Positions 1-10,801 of a DNA stretch of 64,000 bases are shown piece by piece. The stretch is from Gloeopeniophorella convolvens (taxonomy: Eukaryota; Basidiomycota; Agaricomycetes; Russulales), in contig WTXD01000004.1 in assembly GCA_022496205.1 (NCBI GenBank), positions 868,001-932,000 of the forward strand, given 5' to 3'. The notes beneath the pieces are model-generated. The model saw only the letters and a program-made list of their open reading frames with translations. It was not told the origin of the DNA and made no database searches. Numbering within the stretch: the first letter of the stretch is position 1; each line of letters starts with the position of its first letter. The translations under genes were made by a program, and so were the position numbers.

Positions 1-23
1 CACCTTCTCGTAGAACCATCACC

Positions 24-1085
24 ATGAGCTCGTCAAGATTCGTCGCTACGTCTCTGCGGTCTCTGCGCGCGGCGAGGCTACATGCTCCGCGCCGCGCGGC
101 ACCGCTCACGGCGCGCAGCATCCACGCCTCGTCGTCTCGGTCAGCAAGCCATGGGTACACCCTCTCGACGGCCGCGGGCGTGCGGCCTAGCACGGCACCT
201 GCCAGCCGCGCAAGTCCGCTCATGAGTGCGTCCCGCTTGCTTACTGTGTCGGCGCGCAGCAGCCTAACGCAGCGCAGCGCGCTCCATGTTCATCCAGACC
301 GAGTCGACGCCGAACGAAGACTCGCTCAAGTTCATCCCCGGCGCGCCCGTGATGGAGAGCGGCTCGGCCGAGTTCCTCGACACCCGCACGGCGCTCACGT
401 CGCCGCTTGCGCTGCGCCTGTTCGGCATCGAGGGCGTCAAGGCCGTCTTCTACGGGCCCGACTTTGTCACCGTGTCCAAGGACGCGGAGAACCCGTGGGC
501 GGTCGTCAAGCCCGAGGTGTACTCGATCCTCATGGAGTACTTCTCGTCCGGCCAGCCGCTGTTCCGCTCCGAGGAGGACAGGCTCAGCGCGGGCCCGCAG
601 GACACGCGCATCCTCGACACGGACTCGGACACGGTCGCGATGATCAAGGAACTGCTCGACACACGCGTGCGGCCGGCGATCATGGAGGACGGCGGGGATA
701 TTGAGTACCGCGGGTTCACGGACGAGGGGATCGTGAAGATCAAGCTGAAGGGGAGCTGCCGTGGGTGCGACTCGAGCACGGTGACGCTCAAGACCGGCAT
801 CGAGCGCATGCTCGTGCACTATATTCCTGAGGTCAAGGGTACCGAGCAGGTGAGCATCCTCCCGCTGTCATCGGGTCGGACGGGCGTATTGATCATGGGC
901 AGGTCCTCGACGAGGAGGAAATCATCGCGCAGGACGAGTTCAGCAAGTTCGAGGAGCGCCTCCACCAAAAGCAGACGCACGCGGAGAAGCGCGACTCGGA
1001 GTGAGTATCCGCTCCTCCTTATTCTTCCGACAAAGCACGTTTACCTATCGTCATTGTTAGCATGGCCCAGTACATGAGCACATAG
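24..1085 (+). CDS. NFU1: NFU1-type mitochondrial Fe-S cluster scaffold
   Basis: This is the NifU-like scaffold/carrier that passes [4Fe-4S] clusters to mitochondrial apoproteins such as lipoyl synthase. Exons are inferred at 24-225, 278-849, 903-1000 and 1061-1085, giving about 298 aa. The first ~70 residues are rich in Arg, Ser and Ala with almost no acidic residues, which fits a mitochondrial presequence. They are followed by the Nfu N-terminal domain (starting MFIQTESTPNEDSLKF) and the NifU C-terminal domain with the cluster-binding motif CRGC near residue 230. Intron 1 (226-277) has a GTGCGT donor and a CTAAC branch site, and it joins the presequence in frame to the conserved domain. The last exon adds only nine codons including the stop. 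The start lies 24 bases from the window edge, so the promoter is not visible. Identity is firm; the exact first intron is slightly less so. Confidence 0.95.
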
Positions 1086-1411
1086 CCCGCACAACTACTC
1101 TAACCTATCTCTTCTCATGTATAATCCACCTAGACGGATCCTGTGCATCTCTATTCTGTACCACTGCTCGACCGTTCGTTCGCACCCGTTGCGCTTCGAC
1201 TTTCCACGCTCCTGCCACCTGAGAATAATCTGTGCGAGACTATTGCTAAGTGCAATTGAATCTGCGTCCTTGCATTGGCTACTCGGCCTACAAAGTGCTC
1301 GGTTCCCACGGCACTTTTGGGTGCCGGAGCCGCGCCCAGAGCTTGCACACAACAGATAACTTACCACTGATCGTGTGTGCCCGCGCTCATCCACCACTAC
1401 ACCCCCCACCG
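1086..1411. other. Intergenic, NFU1 to HEM3
   Basis: This 326-base spacer lies between two genes in the same orientation. It should hold the NFU1 terminator and HEM3 promoter. I see no further gene or repeat. Confidence 0.6.
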
Positions 1412-2610
1412 ATGTCCACAGAACCGCGCCGCATCGTGCTCGCGTCGCGCGTGTCGCAGCTCGCGCAGATCCAGACGAATATCGTGCTCGACACACTGCA
1501 GCGCGCGTTCCCCGACCGCGCGTTCGGCACGTCCTTCATGTCGACGCAGGGCGACAAGAACCAGGCGCAGGCGCTGTACCTGCTCGGCGGCAAGTCGCTC
1601 TGGACGAAAGAGCTCGAGGTCGCGCTGCTCGACGGCTCCGTCGATATGCTCGTGCACAGCCTCAAGGACGTGCCCACTGCGCTCCCGCCCGGCTGCGTGC
1701 TCGGCGCGATTCTCGAGCGCGAGCACGGCGAGGACAGTCTGGTTGTGAAGAAGGGGTATGCTGTTGAGGGGAAGCCTGCGCGCACACTCGACGATCTGCC
1801 CGCCGGCGCGGTCGTCGGCACGAGCAGCGTGCGGCGCGTCGCGCAGCTCAAGCGGCGGTACCCAGATCTGGTCTTCAAGGACGTGGTGTGTATCCTCGAT
1901 ACATCCTCACTCGTGCACTGATCGAACGCGATCGCGCTTCTCAAGAGAGGGAATCTGTGCGTCCATCTCCCATTGACTGCGTACACTGCATACTAACGCG
2001 GATCGGCGCGCAAAGCAACACCCGACTGGCCAAGCTCGACGACGAGCACGGGCCCTACGCCGCGCTAATCCTTGCCAAAGCTGGGCTCATCCGCCTCGGC
2101 TTCGGCGAACGCATCACGTCCGACATCGTCGCGCCCACGCTCTACCACGCCGTCGGGCAGGGCGCGCTGGGGGTCGAGATCCGCGCGGACGACGCCGCCG
2201 CGCGCGCGCTGTGCGACGCACTGACGCACTGGCCGACGTCGTGGCGCTGCCTCGCGGAGCGCGCGTGCCTGCGCGTGCTCGAGGGCGGGTGCAGCGTGCC
2301 CGTCGGCGTGCACAGCGCGCTCGCAGTTGCAGGGGGCGCTGCGCGCGCGGGGCGCCTGCGGCTCGTGGGCACGATCACCGCGATCGATGGGCAGCGCCAC
2401 GTCGAGCATGAGATCGAAGAGGACGTGAGCAGCCCGGAGCAGGCGGAGGACGTCGGCGCGCGGCTCGCAAAGGTGCTCATCGAGACGGGCGGGAGGGAGA
2501 TTTTGGAGGACATCACAAAGGACCGCGAGCGCCGCGGGGGCGAGGAGAAAACGACGGAGGAGGTGCAAAAAATTGAGGCGGTCATGGAGCACACTCCAGG
2601 GTCTGCGTGA
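1412..2610 (+). CDS. HEM3: Hydroxymethylbilane synthase (porphobilinogen deaminase)
   Basis: The enzyme polymerises four porphobilinogens into hydroxymethylbilane, the third step of heme synthesis, in the cytosol. Exons are 1412-1885, 1946-1956 and 2016-2610, giving about 359 aa, the normal length. Recognisable motifs are the N-terminal block [15 protein letters not shown], the HSLKDVPT substrate-binding segment, GTSSVRR, and GGCSVPVG, whose Cys carries the dipyrromethane cofactor. The middle exon is only 11 nt. It encodes the conserved RGN(L) stretch and is flanked by 60- and 59-nt introns with GTGTGT and GTGCGT donors; without it the invariant [12 protein letters not shown] block is lost. 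Codon use is very GC-rich, like the neighbouring genes. Start chosen at the ATG that gives the family N-terminus. Confidence 0.96.
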
Positions 2611-3219
2611 GTTCAGTCGGGATAGTGGGAAGTCTCATCAATCGTCTATTGCTGTAGAACGGTATGTAACACCTGTACGATAAAACCGACTGAAACGTAG
2701 GTAGATGGGTGTTGTGTGCCTCGTCAGAGTCTGTGTTGAACCAGAAAGCAAACGCACTGGCCGACGTCGACTGCAATGAGAATCGTTCTGCGTCTCCGCG
2801 AGCGCCTGAATCTCCCTGAAATAATGGATGGGAATCCAAGTGACTCTAAGGCGGGGACGGAAATGACATTGAGAGACAACCATCCGCGTCGCCCGCGTCT
2901 TATTTGCCCGGGCTGTTTGGCCGTGCTTGGCCTCGCGGGCTTCCGCGCCGGCGAGCGCGAACGGCGAACCTCAGGCGCGAACTCGCACTGGGAACTCGTT
3001 CGAGAGCTCTCGAGTGGCATTCGCTGTTGCTTACAGGAGACTCGACGGCAGGCAGGATACCTGATCTCCCGGTTCTCTGCACAGAGCCGTTGTATATACA
3101 CAGGACCGCGGCGCCCACCCAGGAGCGCGGAAGATCGCGCACAGCAGCAGCCACACCGCACACTCACAGGACAGGCGCCTCATCTCCGCCCTCCTTCCCT
3201 GCCCCCACCACCGTCCGCC
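2611..3219. promoter_or_regulatory. Intergenic with TATA-like element upstream of the E2 gene
   Basis: This 609-base spacer has no credible gene. A TATA-like sequence, TGTATATACA, lies at 3091-3100, about 120 bases before the ATG at 3220, and is the best core-promoter candidate here. The role is inferred from position and sequence only. Confidence 0.4.
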
Positions 3220-4231
3220 ATGTCCGTCGTCTACTCGCGTCGATTGAAGAAGGAACTACAAGAGATCCAGATCGAGCAGGCCGACCCGGCAAAGAGGGCT
3301 GCAGGTGTGTGGCCCTGCCGCTGCTTTCGGCCACCCGCCCAGACGCCTCATGGCGCGCACCACGGACAGGTATCCAGTTGTTGCAGGCGGACGACCTCAA
3401 GACGTGGTTCTTCTCGATAGAAGTGCTCGGCGAGAGCCTGTACAAGGTGTGCTGGCTGTCCGCGCGAGACTCGACCGCAGCGCGCCGATCAGATGCCACT
3501 ATTGTCGTCCTAGGATGAGGTCTTCAACCTCATGGTCAGGTTCGATCCGGAGTACCCCTTCAAGTCACCCGCTGTCCAGTTTGTTGTTTCGGACAAGGTC
3601 AAGGCACCCGTGCACCCCGTGCGTCTCTCCGTGATGTCACTCGAGCGCATCTCATGCCGATCACCCTTGCTCTAATAGCACGTCTACACGAACGGCCACG
3701 TACGTTCGCCCCTACTGCGCACACACGATCGAGAGCTCTGACAGCGGCAGATATGCGCATCGATCCTCGGCGACGACTGGTCGCCCACTCTGAGCGTCAT
3801 GGCCATCTGCATCACCATCCAGAGCATGCTCGCCTCGTGCAAGGTGCGTTCCCATCCTGGGAGCGGTGTTGCCCTTGCTGACGCATTGTTGCCTGTTGCA
3901 GAAAAAGGAACTGTACGTCAGGCACACATCGGCAGGTTATCTGATACCTACCTGCAGCACGCAGGCCCGACGGTAATGACGCCTACGTCCGTACAGCGCC
4001 CGATAACCCTAAGAAGGTACGTACGACTCTAGTCGTCTTCGTGGCGGCATTGCTGATGACGTATGTCCGCTGTAGACGCGTTTTGTTTACCATGGTGCGT
4101 TCATGAACTGATCTCGCGTTCTGCGTTCTGACCGCGTACGATCATTTAATACGATATTCGTTACAGATGACACGTTCGTCCCGTCGTCTTCTCATCTACG
4201 TCATATGCTGACCGCATGCTGTAGCGTGTAG
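3220..4231 (+). CDS. UBE2W-type ubiquitin-conjugating enzyme E2
   Basis: This is a ubiquitin-conjugating enzyme of the UBE2W class, which in animals attaches ubiquitin to substrate alpha-amino groups. Nine exons are inferred: 3220-3304, 3370-3446, 3514-3618, 3679-3699, 3751-3843, 3902-3912, 3965-4016, 4076-4094 and 4167-4231, giving 175 aa. The UBC fold is visible, with FDPEYPFKSPAVQF, then HPHVYTNGHICASIL carrying the catalytic Cys, then LGDDWSP and the C-terminal NPKKTRFVYHDDT that marks the W class. HPH replaces the usual HPN next to the active site, as in UBE2W. Exons 4 (21 nt), 6 (11 nt) and 8 (19 nt) are micro-exons. The C-terminus runs about 18 residues past the HDDT block where UBE2W normally ends. 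Identity as an E2 is firm and the subclass likely. Confidence 0.92.
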
Positions 4232-4720
4232 AGCTCGAGGCTGTCGTGACTCGCCTTCTCTCACGGTCCGTTCGTAGAACCATTGACTAGTCATGTACTT
4301 GCATACTTCTGTCGTTCACATATGACAATCACTCACTGGGCATACCACGTCGCGGCGACTGCGCCATGACCTAATGATCACCCCGTTAACGAACAACGCT
4401 TGATGTATCATTGCCCTTGCTGAAGTCGCTGAGCCGGTCACACCGCTTGAATTGAATATACGGGTCGCGAGGAAACTAAGTGACGATATCCGTATTGCAT
4501 TGCGACGAGTCAGTGTAGATAAGCGATGTGCTAAATATACAAAGTATACAGATGTTGGTTGAGCTGAGGTCGCGAGGGTAGCAAGATAGCGGAAGCGGCG
4601 GGGAAAGGTCGACAGTGAAACCAAAAAAAATTATGACGACTCATCACACTACCAAAGGGGAAAAAGGAAAAGCACTTGAGCAAGGGAAGTTTAGTCAGTG
4701 AAAACAAAAAGGGCCCGCCT
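4232..4720. other. Convergent intergenic region
   Basis: This spacer lies between the ends of two convergent genes, the E2 on the plus strand and the copper-fist gene on the minus strand. It is more AT-rich than the flanking exons and should hold both 3' UTRs. I see no gene in it. Confidence 0.6.
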
Positions 4721-6179
4721 TTACCCGCAGCATGACCTTACAGCAGGTGCTTCTGGAATCAAATCAGTGGAAGCATCCTCAGATGCATCCTTCTCCTCTT
4801 CGCAGCAACCGCTACAATCACCCCCGCATCCGCAGGCGCCTCCACAACCACACGAGCCTCCACAGCACAACTTGGGAATTTCCACCGGCTTGCCTCCAAG
4901 GACGGGGGGTAGTGGAATGCGTGCCGCGTCCGCGAAGAATTTATCGAGGACAGAGGACTGGATGACGAGCCCACTGCCGCCAGTTTGGTCGATCTCCCGG
5001 AGCGATTGGTCCACGCAATTCATGCAACCAGGTGCTTCATCCTCTTCCTCCACAGTGATGGTAGTGCTGTTGCCGTGTTCGAGACAATCAGGGCACTGGC
5101 AAGTGAGGCCACAAGTGCAACCAGAGCCTGCAAGCGTGCTGAAAGTGCTGAAGGGGGGCACCACGGTGGTGACTCCAGGGAAGTCCGGGAAACGTAGGGG
5201 TGGAAGGTCCACCGGCGGAGAAGGAGAGACAGGAGTAGCAGGTGAAGGCCGTTTGGCCACCTTTGGTCGCTTGGGGGGTGATACGACCGACAAACGTTCC
5301 ATCCCACGTGAGGACGAGGCAATCCGTTTTGCGCTAGATGCGGGCCTGCATGTTGGAGTCGGGTCCTGGGTTGAGAATAGTGCGGCAGCGCGCGCGAGCG
5401 TTTCGAGACGGTCGGAAAACGCCTGAGAAGCAGAGCCATTATTGCCAGTGCTAGGCGTCATAGCGCCTGATTCGCCACTGGTGGAAGGACTAGCTGATGC
5501 GGCATTTGGCCCGCAATGGCAGTCCCAGACGTCACCGCATTGGCACGGGTTCAAGAGAGAAGCAACTGCGGAACAGGCAGATGAGACATCAGCAATGCAC
5601 CGCACGATCGAACCAGGCCGAGACCAAGTTCAAGCGCCACAGGGCATGCACACATACCTTGCTGACGTGGATTGGCCGGGCTTGCGGGCGCAGCGTCTGT
5701 AGGTTTGAAGGCATCCTGGAGGCCATTGGGGAGAGACGGGAGGATGGGAATATAACGCTTCTCTGGATTACAAGAATGGTAAAATGAGATTAGTGGCGTT
5801 GGAGTGAGGGAAAAAGAAGACAGACGTTTCGTTCCGAATGCTTTGACGCTAGCGTCACGCGCTTTGGTTGCGGGACCGTCGGAACAGGTGCACTTCGAAT
5901 GCACTCGCTTGGTGTCGCGCAACTGGCGACAACGGTCGCACTGAGATACAGGTCTGCCCTTCTTCTTTATTTCGTAGAGAGGTCGATCTGTGTGTGTGCA
6001 AGATGAAGAGCGATGGCCCTTGATGCAAGATTCGCTGAGGATGACCAAGACGATCGTGGGTACGAGAGAGGAAGGAGAGGAGAATGGGAGCGCACCACGC
6101 AAACTTCTGGCTGTTAATAAATACCTAGAGCAACGTCATTGAGTGTGGAGAAACGGATGCAAAAGCCTTGGATTACCAT
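4721..6179 (-). CDS. Copper-fist transcription factor
   Basis: This is a DNA-binding regulator of the ACE1/MAC1/CUF1 family, which senses Cu(I) and controls copper uptake, storage or detoxification genes in the nucleus. Exons are the bare ATG at 6177-6179, then 6096-6124, 5658-6034 and 4721-5565, giving about 417 aa. The copper fist is complete, reading VFINSQKFACESCIKGHR and then QCDRCRQLR with the paired Cys residues and the KKKGRP minor-groove motif. Further on are three Cys-rich patches: CQCGDVWDCHCG, CTCGLTCQCPDCLEHG (the Mac1-type copper-sensing C-x-C repeat) and a metallothionein-like Cys/Gly patch near the C-terminus (4755-4815). A 63-nt in-frame stretch at about 5761-5823, with a CTAAT branch and a CCAG end, may also be an intron; then the protein would be about 396 aa. 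I cannot tell an activator of uptake from a detoxification activator by sequence alone. Confidence 0.92.
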
Positions 6180-6529
6180 TGGCGAATTGTCGGGGAACTA
6201 TTGCATGGGAGAATGGGAGCAAGGGGTAGACCCGCATAGGCGCGCTAAAGAGGCTCTTGAGCTCGGATGATGCACAAGCCGTTCGCAATGCACTTTTCCC
6301 AACGCGGCAGGTATCTCCCACGACTCGGGGTCCATCGTCACGTGCGTGCGGCTAGACCCGGGAGGAGAGCCATTGCCTGGTGTGAAAAGGAAGCGCGGTG
6401 ATTGGACGGGAGGATGGGCTCGGGACCGCAGGACCGGTCTCGGCCCATCTCGGTCCCGGACAGTCCGGACACCCCAGCAAAGGCAATCCGAGGCAGACTG
6501 CCGACACACCATCTTCACCTTTGACCACC
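6180..6529. promoter_or_regulatory. Divergent intergenic region, copper-fist gene / ISA1
   Basis: A 350-base shared upstream region between a copper-fist regulator (minus) and the Fe-S gene ISA1 (plus). It should hold both promoters. I did not recognise a specific copper-response element by eye. Confidence 0.5.
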
Positions 6530-7276
6530 ATGGCCACGTCTCTCGCTCGTCTCCACGCCGCCCACTGGATACCCAGGGCCATCGCAGCCCCCGCTCATAC
6601 CTCGTATCATTGCAGGCGCCGCGCGATGATGTCCGCCTGGTCCCCTCGCAGCTCGACCGCGCCGCAGACCGCCAACCCCGAGCCGCCACTCCATGATTCT
6701 CCTCCCGTTGTCGTACCCACAGACAAGACACCCCTAAATTCCGACGCCGCATCGCCACAAGTCGCTGCACGCCCGCCGCCTATACCCAAGGCGGAGCGGC
6801 CCAAGCCCACGATTCGGGCGCAGAAGGCGGCTCTGATGCTGGTATGTGTCATCTGAATCAGCAGATGCGCAACTTTTGCCGACCTCGCCTTACACATCCT
6901 TTCAGACTCCAATCGCTGTCGAGCGCCTCCAGATCCTCATGAGCAGCCCAACGCCACAGATGGTCCGCATAGGCGTCCGCAACAAGGGCTGTGCAGGGCT
7001 GTCGTACCACCTAGAATATGTGGACCGTCCGGCCAAGTTCGACGAGATTGTAGAGCAGGATGGTGTCAAGGTCATCATAGACAGCAAGGCGCTCTTCTCC
7101 ATTATCGGGAGCGAGATGGACTGGCACGAGGACGCGCTGAGGTACGTTCCGCGCAACCCTATCACCAAGCGGTGCTCACGCTAACGCCGCGCGCCAGCTC
7201 CAAGTTCGTTTTCCGGAACCCTAACATCACGGACGCCTGCGGGTGCGGCGAGTCGTTCACTGTAAATCCATCATAA
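6530..7276 (+). CDS. ISA1: Isa1/ISCA1 A-type Fe-S cluster assembly protein
   Basis: A-type iron-sulfur carrier needed for mitochondrial [4Fe-4S] maturation together with Isa2 and Iba57. Exons are 6530-6841, 6906-7141 and 7198-7276, giving 208 aa. The first ~85 residues are Arg/Ala/Pro-rich and look like a mitochondrial presequence plus linker. The HesB domain follows, with the three cluster ligands visible as Cys in KGCAGLSYHLEYV and the CGCGESF motif at the C-terminus. MDWHEDALSSKFVFRNPN is typical of ISA1 rather than ISA2. All three splice junctions keep conserved residues intact. The gene lies 5.4 kb from NFU1 and is divergent from the copper-fist gene. Confidence 0.95.
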
Positions 7277-8218
7277 CACGGCACTACATCTGTATCTTTA
7301 TCACCACGACGCACATAGTACTTCCCGTAATCTATCCGCACGACTTACGGTTTGCCCCACACCATACGCCTACACGCTCATGTACATTCGTCCCCAGGTA
7401 GCAAGGGTGCCGCCCTCGCTTGAGCAATCAAACCGCCCCTCTTTTGTTGTAAGCTATCCGCACGTCTGCACGGAGCATGTTCGGCACAGCCACCGACGCG
7501 GAGCGCCAGCACCCCAGCGCAATGCACAGGGCTCTGCATGTGGGTCGAGCGAGCGCACATGTGATCCCCCGCATCCTCCTCTCGCTGTCCTCCGAGCGAC
7601 AAGACAACGCTCTCCCTGGCAGTCGGGCACCTCGCAGCGTGCGGTGGAACGTCGCACCCAGGCAGATCACCTAACACGGCCCTTGTTCTCGTGCATCGAA
7701 CCATTTGTGGCGCTAGGCGTGCCTCGAACGCGGTGGTGCATGGCCCAGAGTGCAGCCGGTCGGCCGAGGCGCCCCCCACACGCCCAGCACGCGTATGTAA
7801 GAAGCACGAGCCTTGGGGAGGATCGGCGGGGGCAAACGTCACCCGCTCGCGATGAATGACTAAGGAACGCCACAACGGCACCCCATCCCCCTCCGAGACT
7901 TAAGAGACATGCAGACGATCCGACATACGAACAACCATTCCATTAAGATACCGAATCGTCCACACCGGAAACTATAGTCAGTAAGTTTTGGGGCGTGGTC
8001 ATGATGCATCTATCCTACACGATTGGGCAGTCAGCCCGGGACGGGGATAATTTTACCACCGCGCGCGCGAGCGTCTGTCTGTCTCTCCAGCAACGAAAAC
8101 AAACAAGCGAGCAACACAGTGCGCGCACTAAGTATAAGTACACACATCGGAGAGGGGAGGGGGACACCGGCGCAAGAATACAACGAACTTGAAAAAGAGA
8201 GAGGACGCGAGCAGGGGC
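7277..8218. other. Gene-free stretch between ISA1 and the RanBPM-like gene
   Basis: About 940 bases of convergent 3' flank. Open frames exist on both strands but none shows family motifs, and their composition matches noise in GC-rich DNA. I see no gene, RNA or repeat. Confidence 0.55.
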
Positions 8219-10801
8219 TAGTCGAGCAGTCGCGCTGCACGTCCGCAAAGACGGCCGCGCCGACGCCGAGGAAGCCGAGCTGGGCGAGACTGCGCCCGTC
8301 TGGCGGTACACGCGCTCGAGCGCGGGCGCGCAGGGAAGCCCTGGACTCTGCGGTCATCGCCACACCAGCATGACACGCGTTACGAGCAAGAGGGGAGAAG
8401 ACGCTTTACGCACCGAGGATGGCCTGGTTCACCTCGCCCGCGAGCGCGTCGCGCGCGTCCTGCCCGCCCACCGGCCGACCTCGCCGCCCGCCTCGGACGG
8501 GAAGTGATACGCAATGACGCTCCACGTGCGCTCGAGCAGCGCGTGCACCTCGGGGCGCTCCGCCGCCTCCTTCTTGTACTCGGCGCGCAGCGCGCGGCCG
8601 TACGCGAGCGCGGCCTTGAGCGCGGTCTGCGCGGGCGCGTCGTCGTCGACGTCCATCGCGTCCGCGTCGTCCGCGCCTGCGAACGCGCGCTTCGCCTCGG
8701 CGCGGCGTTCACGAGCTCGACGAACTGCCGGCAGCGCAGCTTGAGCCGCACGATCGCGCCGTCACGCGCGAGCACGCCCGGGAAGCGCGCGCTGAGCGCG
8801 TGCAGTGCGCCCTCGATGTCGCCCTTGCGCACGGCGCGCACGATCGCGAGGCGCTGCTCGAGCATGCTCGGCTCGTCGTCCTCGTCCTCGTCGTCTTCAT
8901 CATCCTCGTCGGCGGATGGCATCGGCGAGTCGGTGTCTAGCGCGGGAGCTGATGCCGGCGGCGGGATCGGGAGCGCAGGGGATGCGGGGCGCGCAGAGAC
9001 GCGGGCGAGCTGGGCCGACAGGGCGTCTGCCGTCTTGGCGTATCCGTGGTGGATGAGGTAGTTCAGCACGAGGCGCGTCGCCGCTTCGTGCGCCTCGTCT
9101 TCGGCAGCGACAGGCGGCGTGCCGTCTGCGTCCGCCTGCACGGCGCCAGCGCTCGCGTGCTCGCGTCCTGTCTCGAAGATGCGCCGGTTGAGGGGCGCCT
9201 GCTGAACGCTGGCCCAGACAGCGTCGCGCCGCTGTTGCACGTGATCGTCAATGTCGTATTTGAACGGAGCGTGGCCGAAGTTGACGCGAATCGATTCATT
9301 GGGGTGCCGCAGACCGACCGACGGGAACACCTGCACGTCACAAGCAACGTGATCAAACACCATGCCTTGAAATGAGACGCATCAAGAACGGCCAAAAGCA
9401 GCTGACTGGGACACCGTACCGATGAGAGACCCATTCTTGGTAAAGAAGGCACGGTTCTGGCTAAAGTCAATACCAGCACCGACAATATCCCCGCCTGAAG
9501 AGCATCAGACCAAGATCCGACGTGAAATGAAGGATGATGTACCGCCAAACGCAGGGCCGTATGCAGTTGCAGCCTTTTCGGGAGAGTAGGAGTGGCCATC
9601 ATCGCCGTGATAGCCCCACGAGTTTTTGTCCCAACCAGGAAGCTTGTTGAGACGGGTATCGCCAGCAGTAAACCTCAAAGGAGAGACCAATCATTGACGA
9701 GGGGCATTGCGGGGCTAAGGAACGGGCTTACCCTATGCCTACAGGACTGCGGGAGGCGTTAACGTGAGGATGACATAAAGTGAGGGGAGGGCTCACGCTT
9801 TCTGGGATTTGCTCAGAATCTCAATCTCGTAGTAAAAGATGCCGCACGCCGGGGGTATGGGGTGATTCGTGCGGGCTAAGCCAGCGTTTTCGCCGGAACC
9901 ACCATCTGAGGGATATTAGAGAAGGGTAGCGCAAACAGGAGCTAGTATGCCGTACTCTGGAATGTTCCTCCTTGACGTATCGTGTGAGTGAGACAAAGGA
10001 CAGCGTGCGGAGATGGGGAGACTGACCATGGTAGGTGAGGTCCCTCCCGTCCGACGACACGCTCAAATACGAGTGGCGATCTTGCTCGCTCCAGCGAGTG
10101 GGCAACCGGAACACGGGGCTGCTCCCGACCATCGCGACGCCCTCATGAGGTGATTTGGTGCCAGTGGATGCGGGGCCTTGCGGGGTAAGCCGCGGGGGAG
10201 GGCTAGCGGAGCTCTCCGCATCACTGTCGTCAATGAGGGCGGGGGTAAGGGAGGCGTGGTTCTGACGGGGGAGGGGTTGATAAAAGGTAGACTGAGAATA
10301 GCGAGAGGGGGGAAGATTGGGGGGAAGCTCCGTCTGGAGGAGATGGCGGAGAGCCGAGTGCTCGAGGTACGCCGGGCGCGGGAAAGGCGCAGGAGTTTGA
10401 TGCAGAGCCGAGTGCGGGGAGGACGGCCCAGCGTGCGGGTGAGAGCCTGGGCGGTGCAAGGATGGCGAGCGAAGGCTCAGGGGACCTGCACTGGGGCGTC
10501 GGGTGCGTGTGGGAGAAGTGGAGAGGGGAGGCGAGCACGCGACATCTGCCCAAGAAAGACCAGTCGACTGGGCTGGTGGGCTGGTGGCGTTGCTCGCGCG
10601 AATGATGCGAGGGAAGGTGGGGGAGTGGGAGAGAGTGCCGACGGTAGGAATGGACCTAGGAGAGGGGCGTGGGATGGGGACTGAGGGTAGACGGGTGTTT
10701 GTGGGGGAGAGAGAAGAGATGATGTCCTCAAGGGGCGGAAGGGGCGCCCTTGGGACAGAGATACTCGAGGAGCGGGTAGTCGAGGATGGTCTGGCTGCCA
10801 T
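8219..10801 (-). CDS. RanBPM/GID1-like SPRY-LisH-CTLH protein, 3' end frameshifted as sequenced
   Basis: Scaffold of the GID/CTLH ubiquitin-ligase type (Vid30/Gid1, RanBP9). Exons: 10027-10801, 9797-9905, 9732-9746 (15 nt), 9543-9673, 9420-9494, 8414-9365, and a last exon from 8347. A Ser/Pro-rich N-terminus precedes FRLPTRWSEQDR. The SPRY domain follows, with ACGIFYYEIEI, GWDKNSWGYHGDDG and GAGIDFSQNRAFFTKNG, then the LisH motif (LVLNYLIHHGYAKTADAL), an acidic linker and the CTLH segment. Downstream the reading frame breaks near 8698, 8475, 8345-8320 and 8285. Each break lies in a short G or C run, and the peptide on each side still matches the family (for example ALERVYRQT, QLGFLGVGAAVFAD). 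One-base deletions in the sequence are more likely than a pseudogene. The stop is uncertain; a TAG at 8219-8221 fits best. Confidence 0.85.

Noticed and set aside
5761..5823. Additional 63-nt intron in the copper-fist gene
   Set aside because: It is in frame either way and its donor GTCTGT is weak, so it is mentioned in the gene entry but not used in the model.
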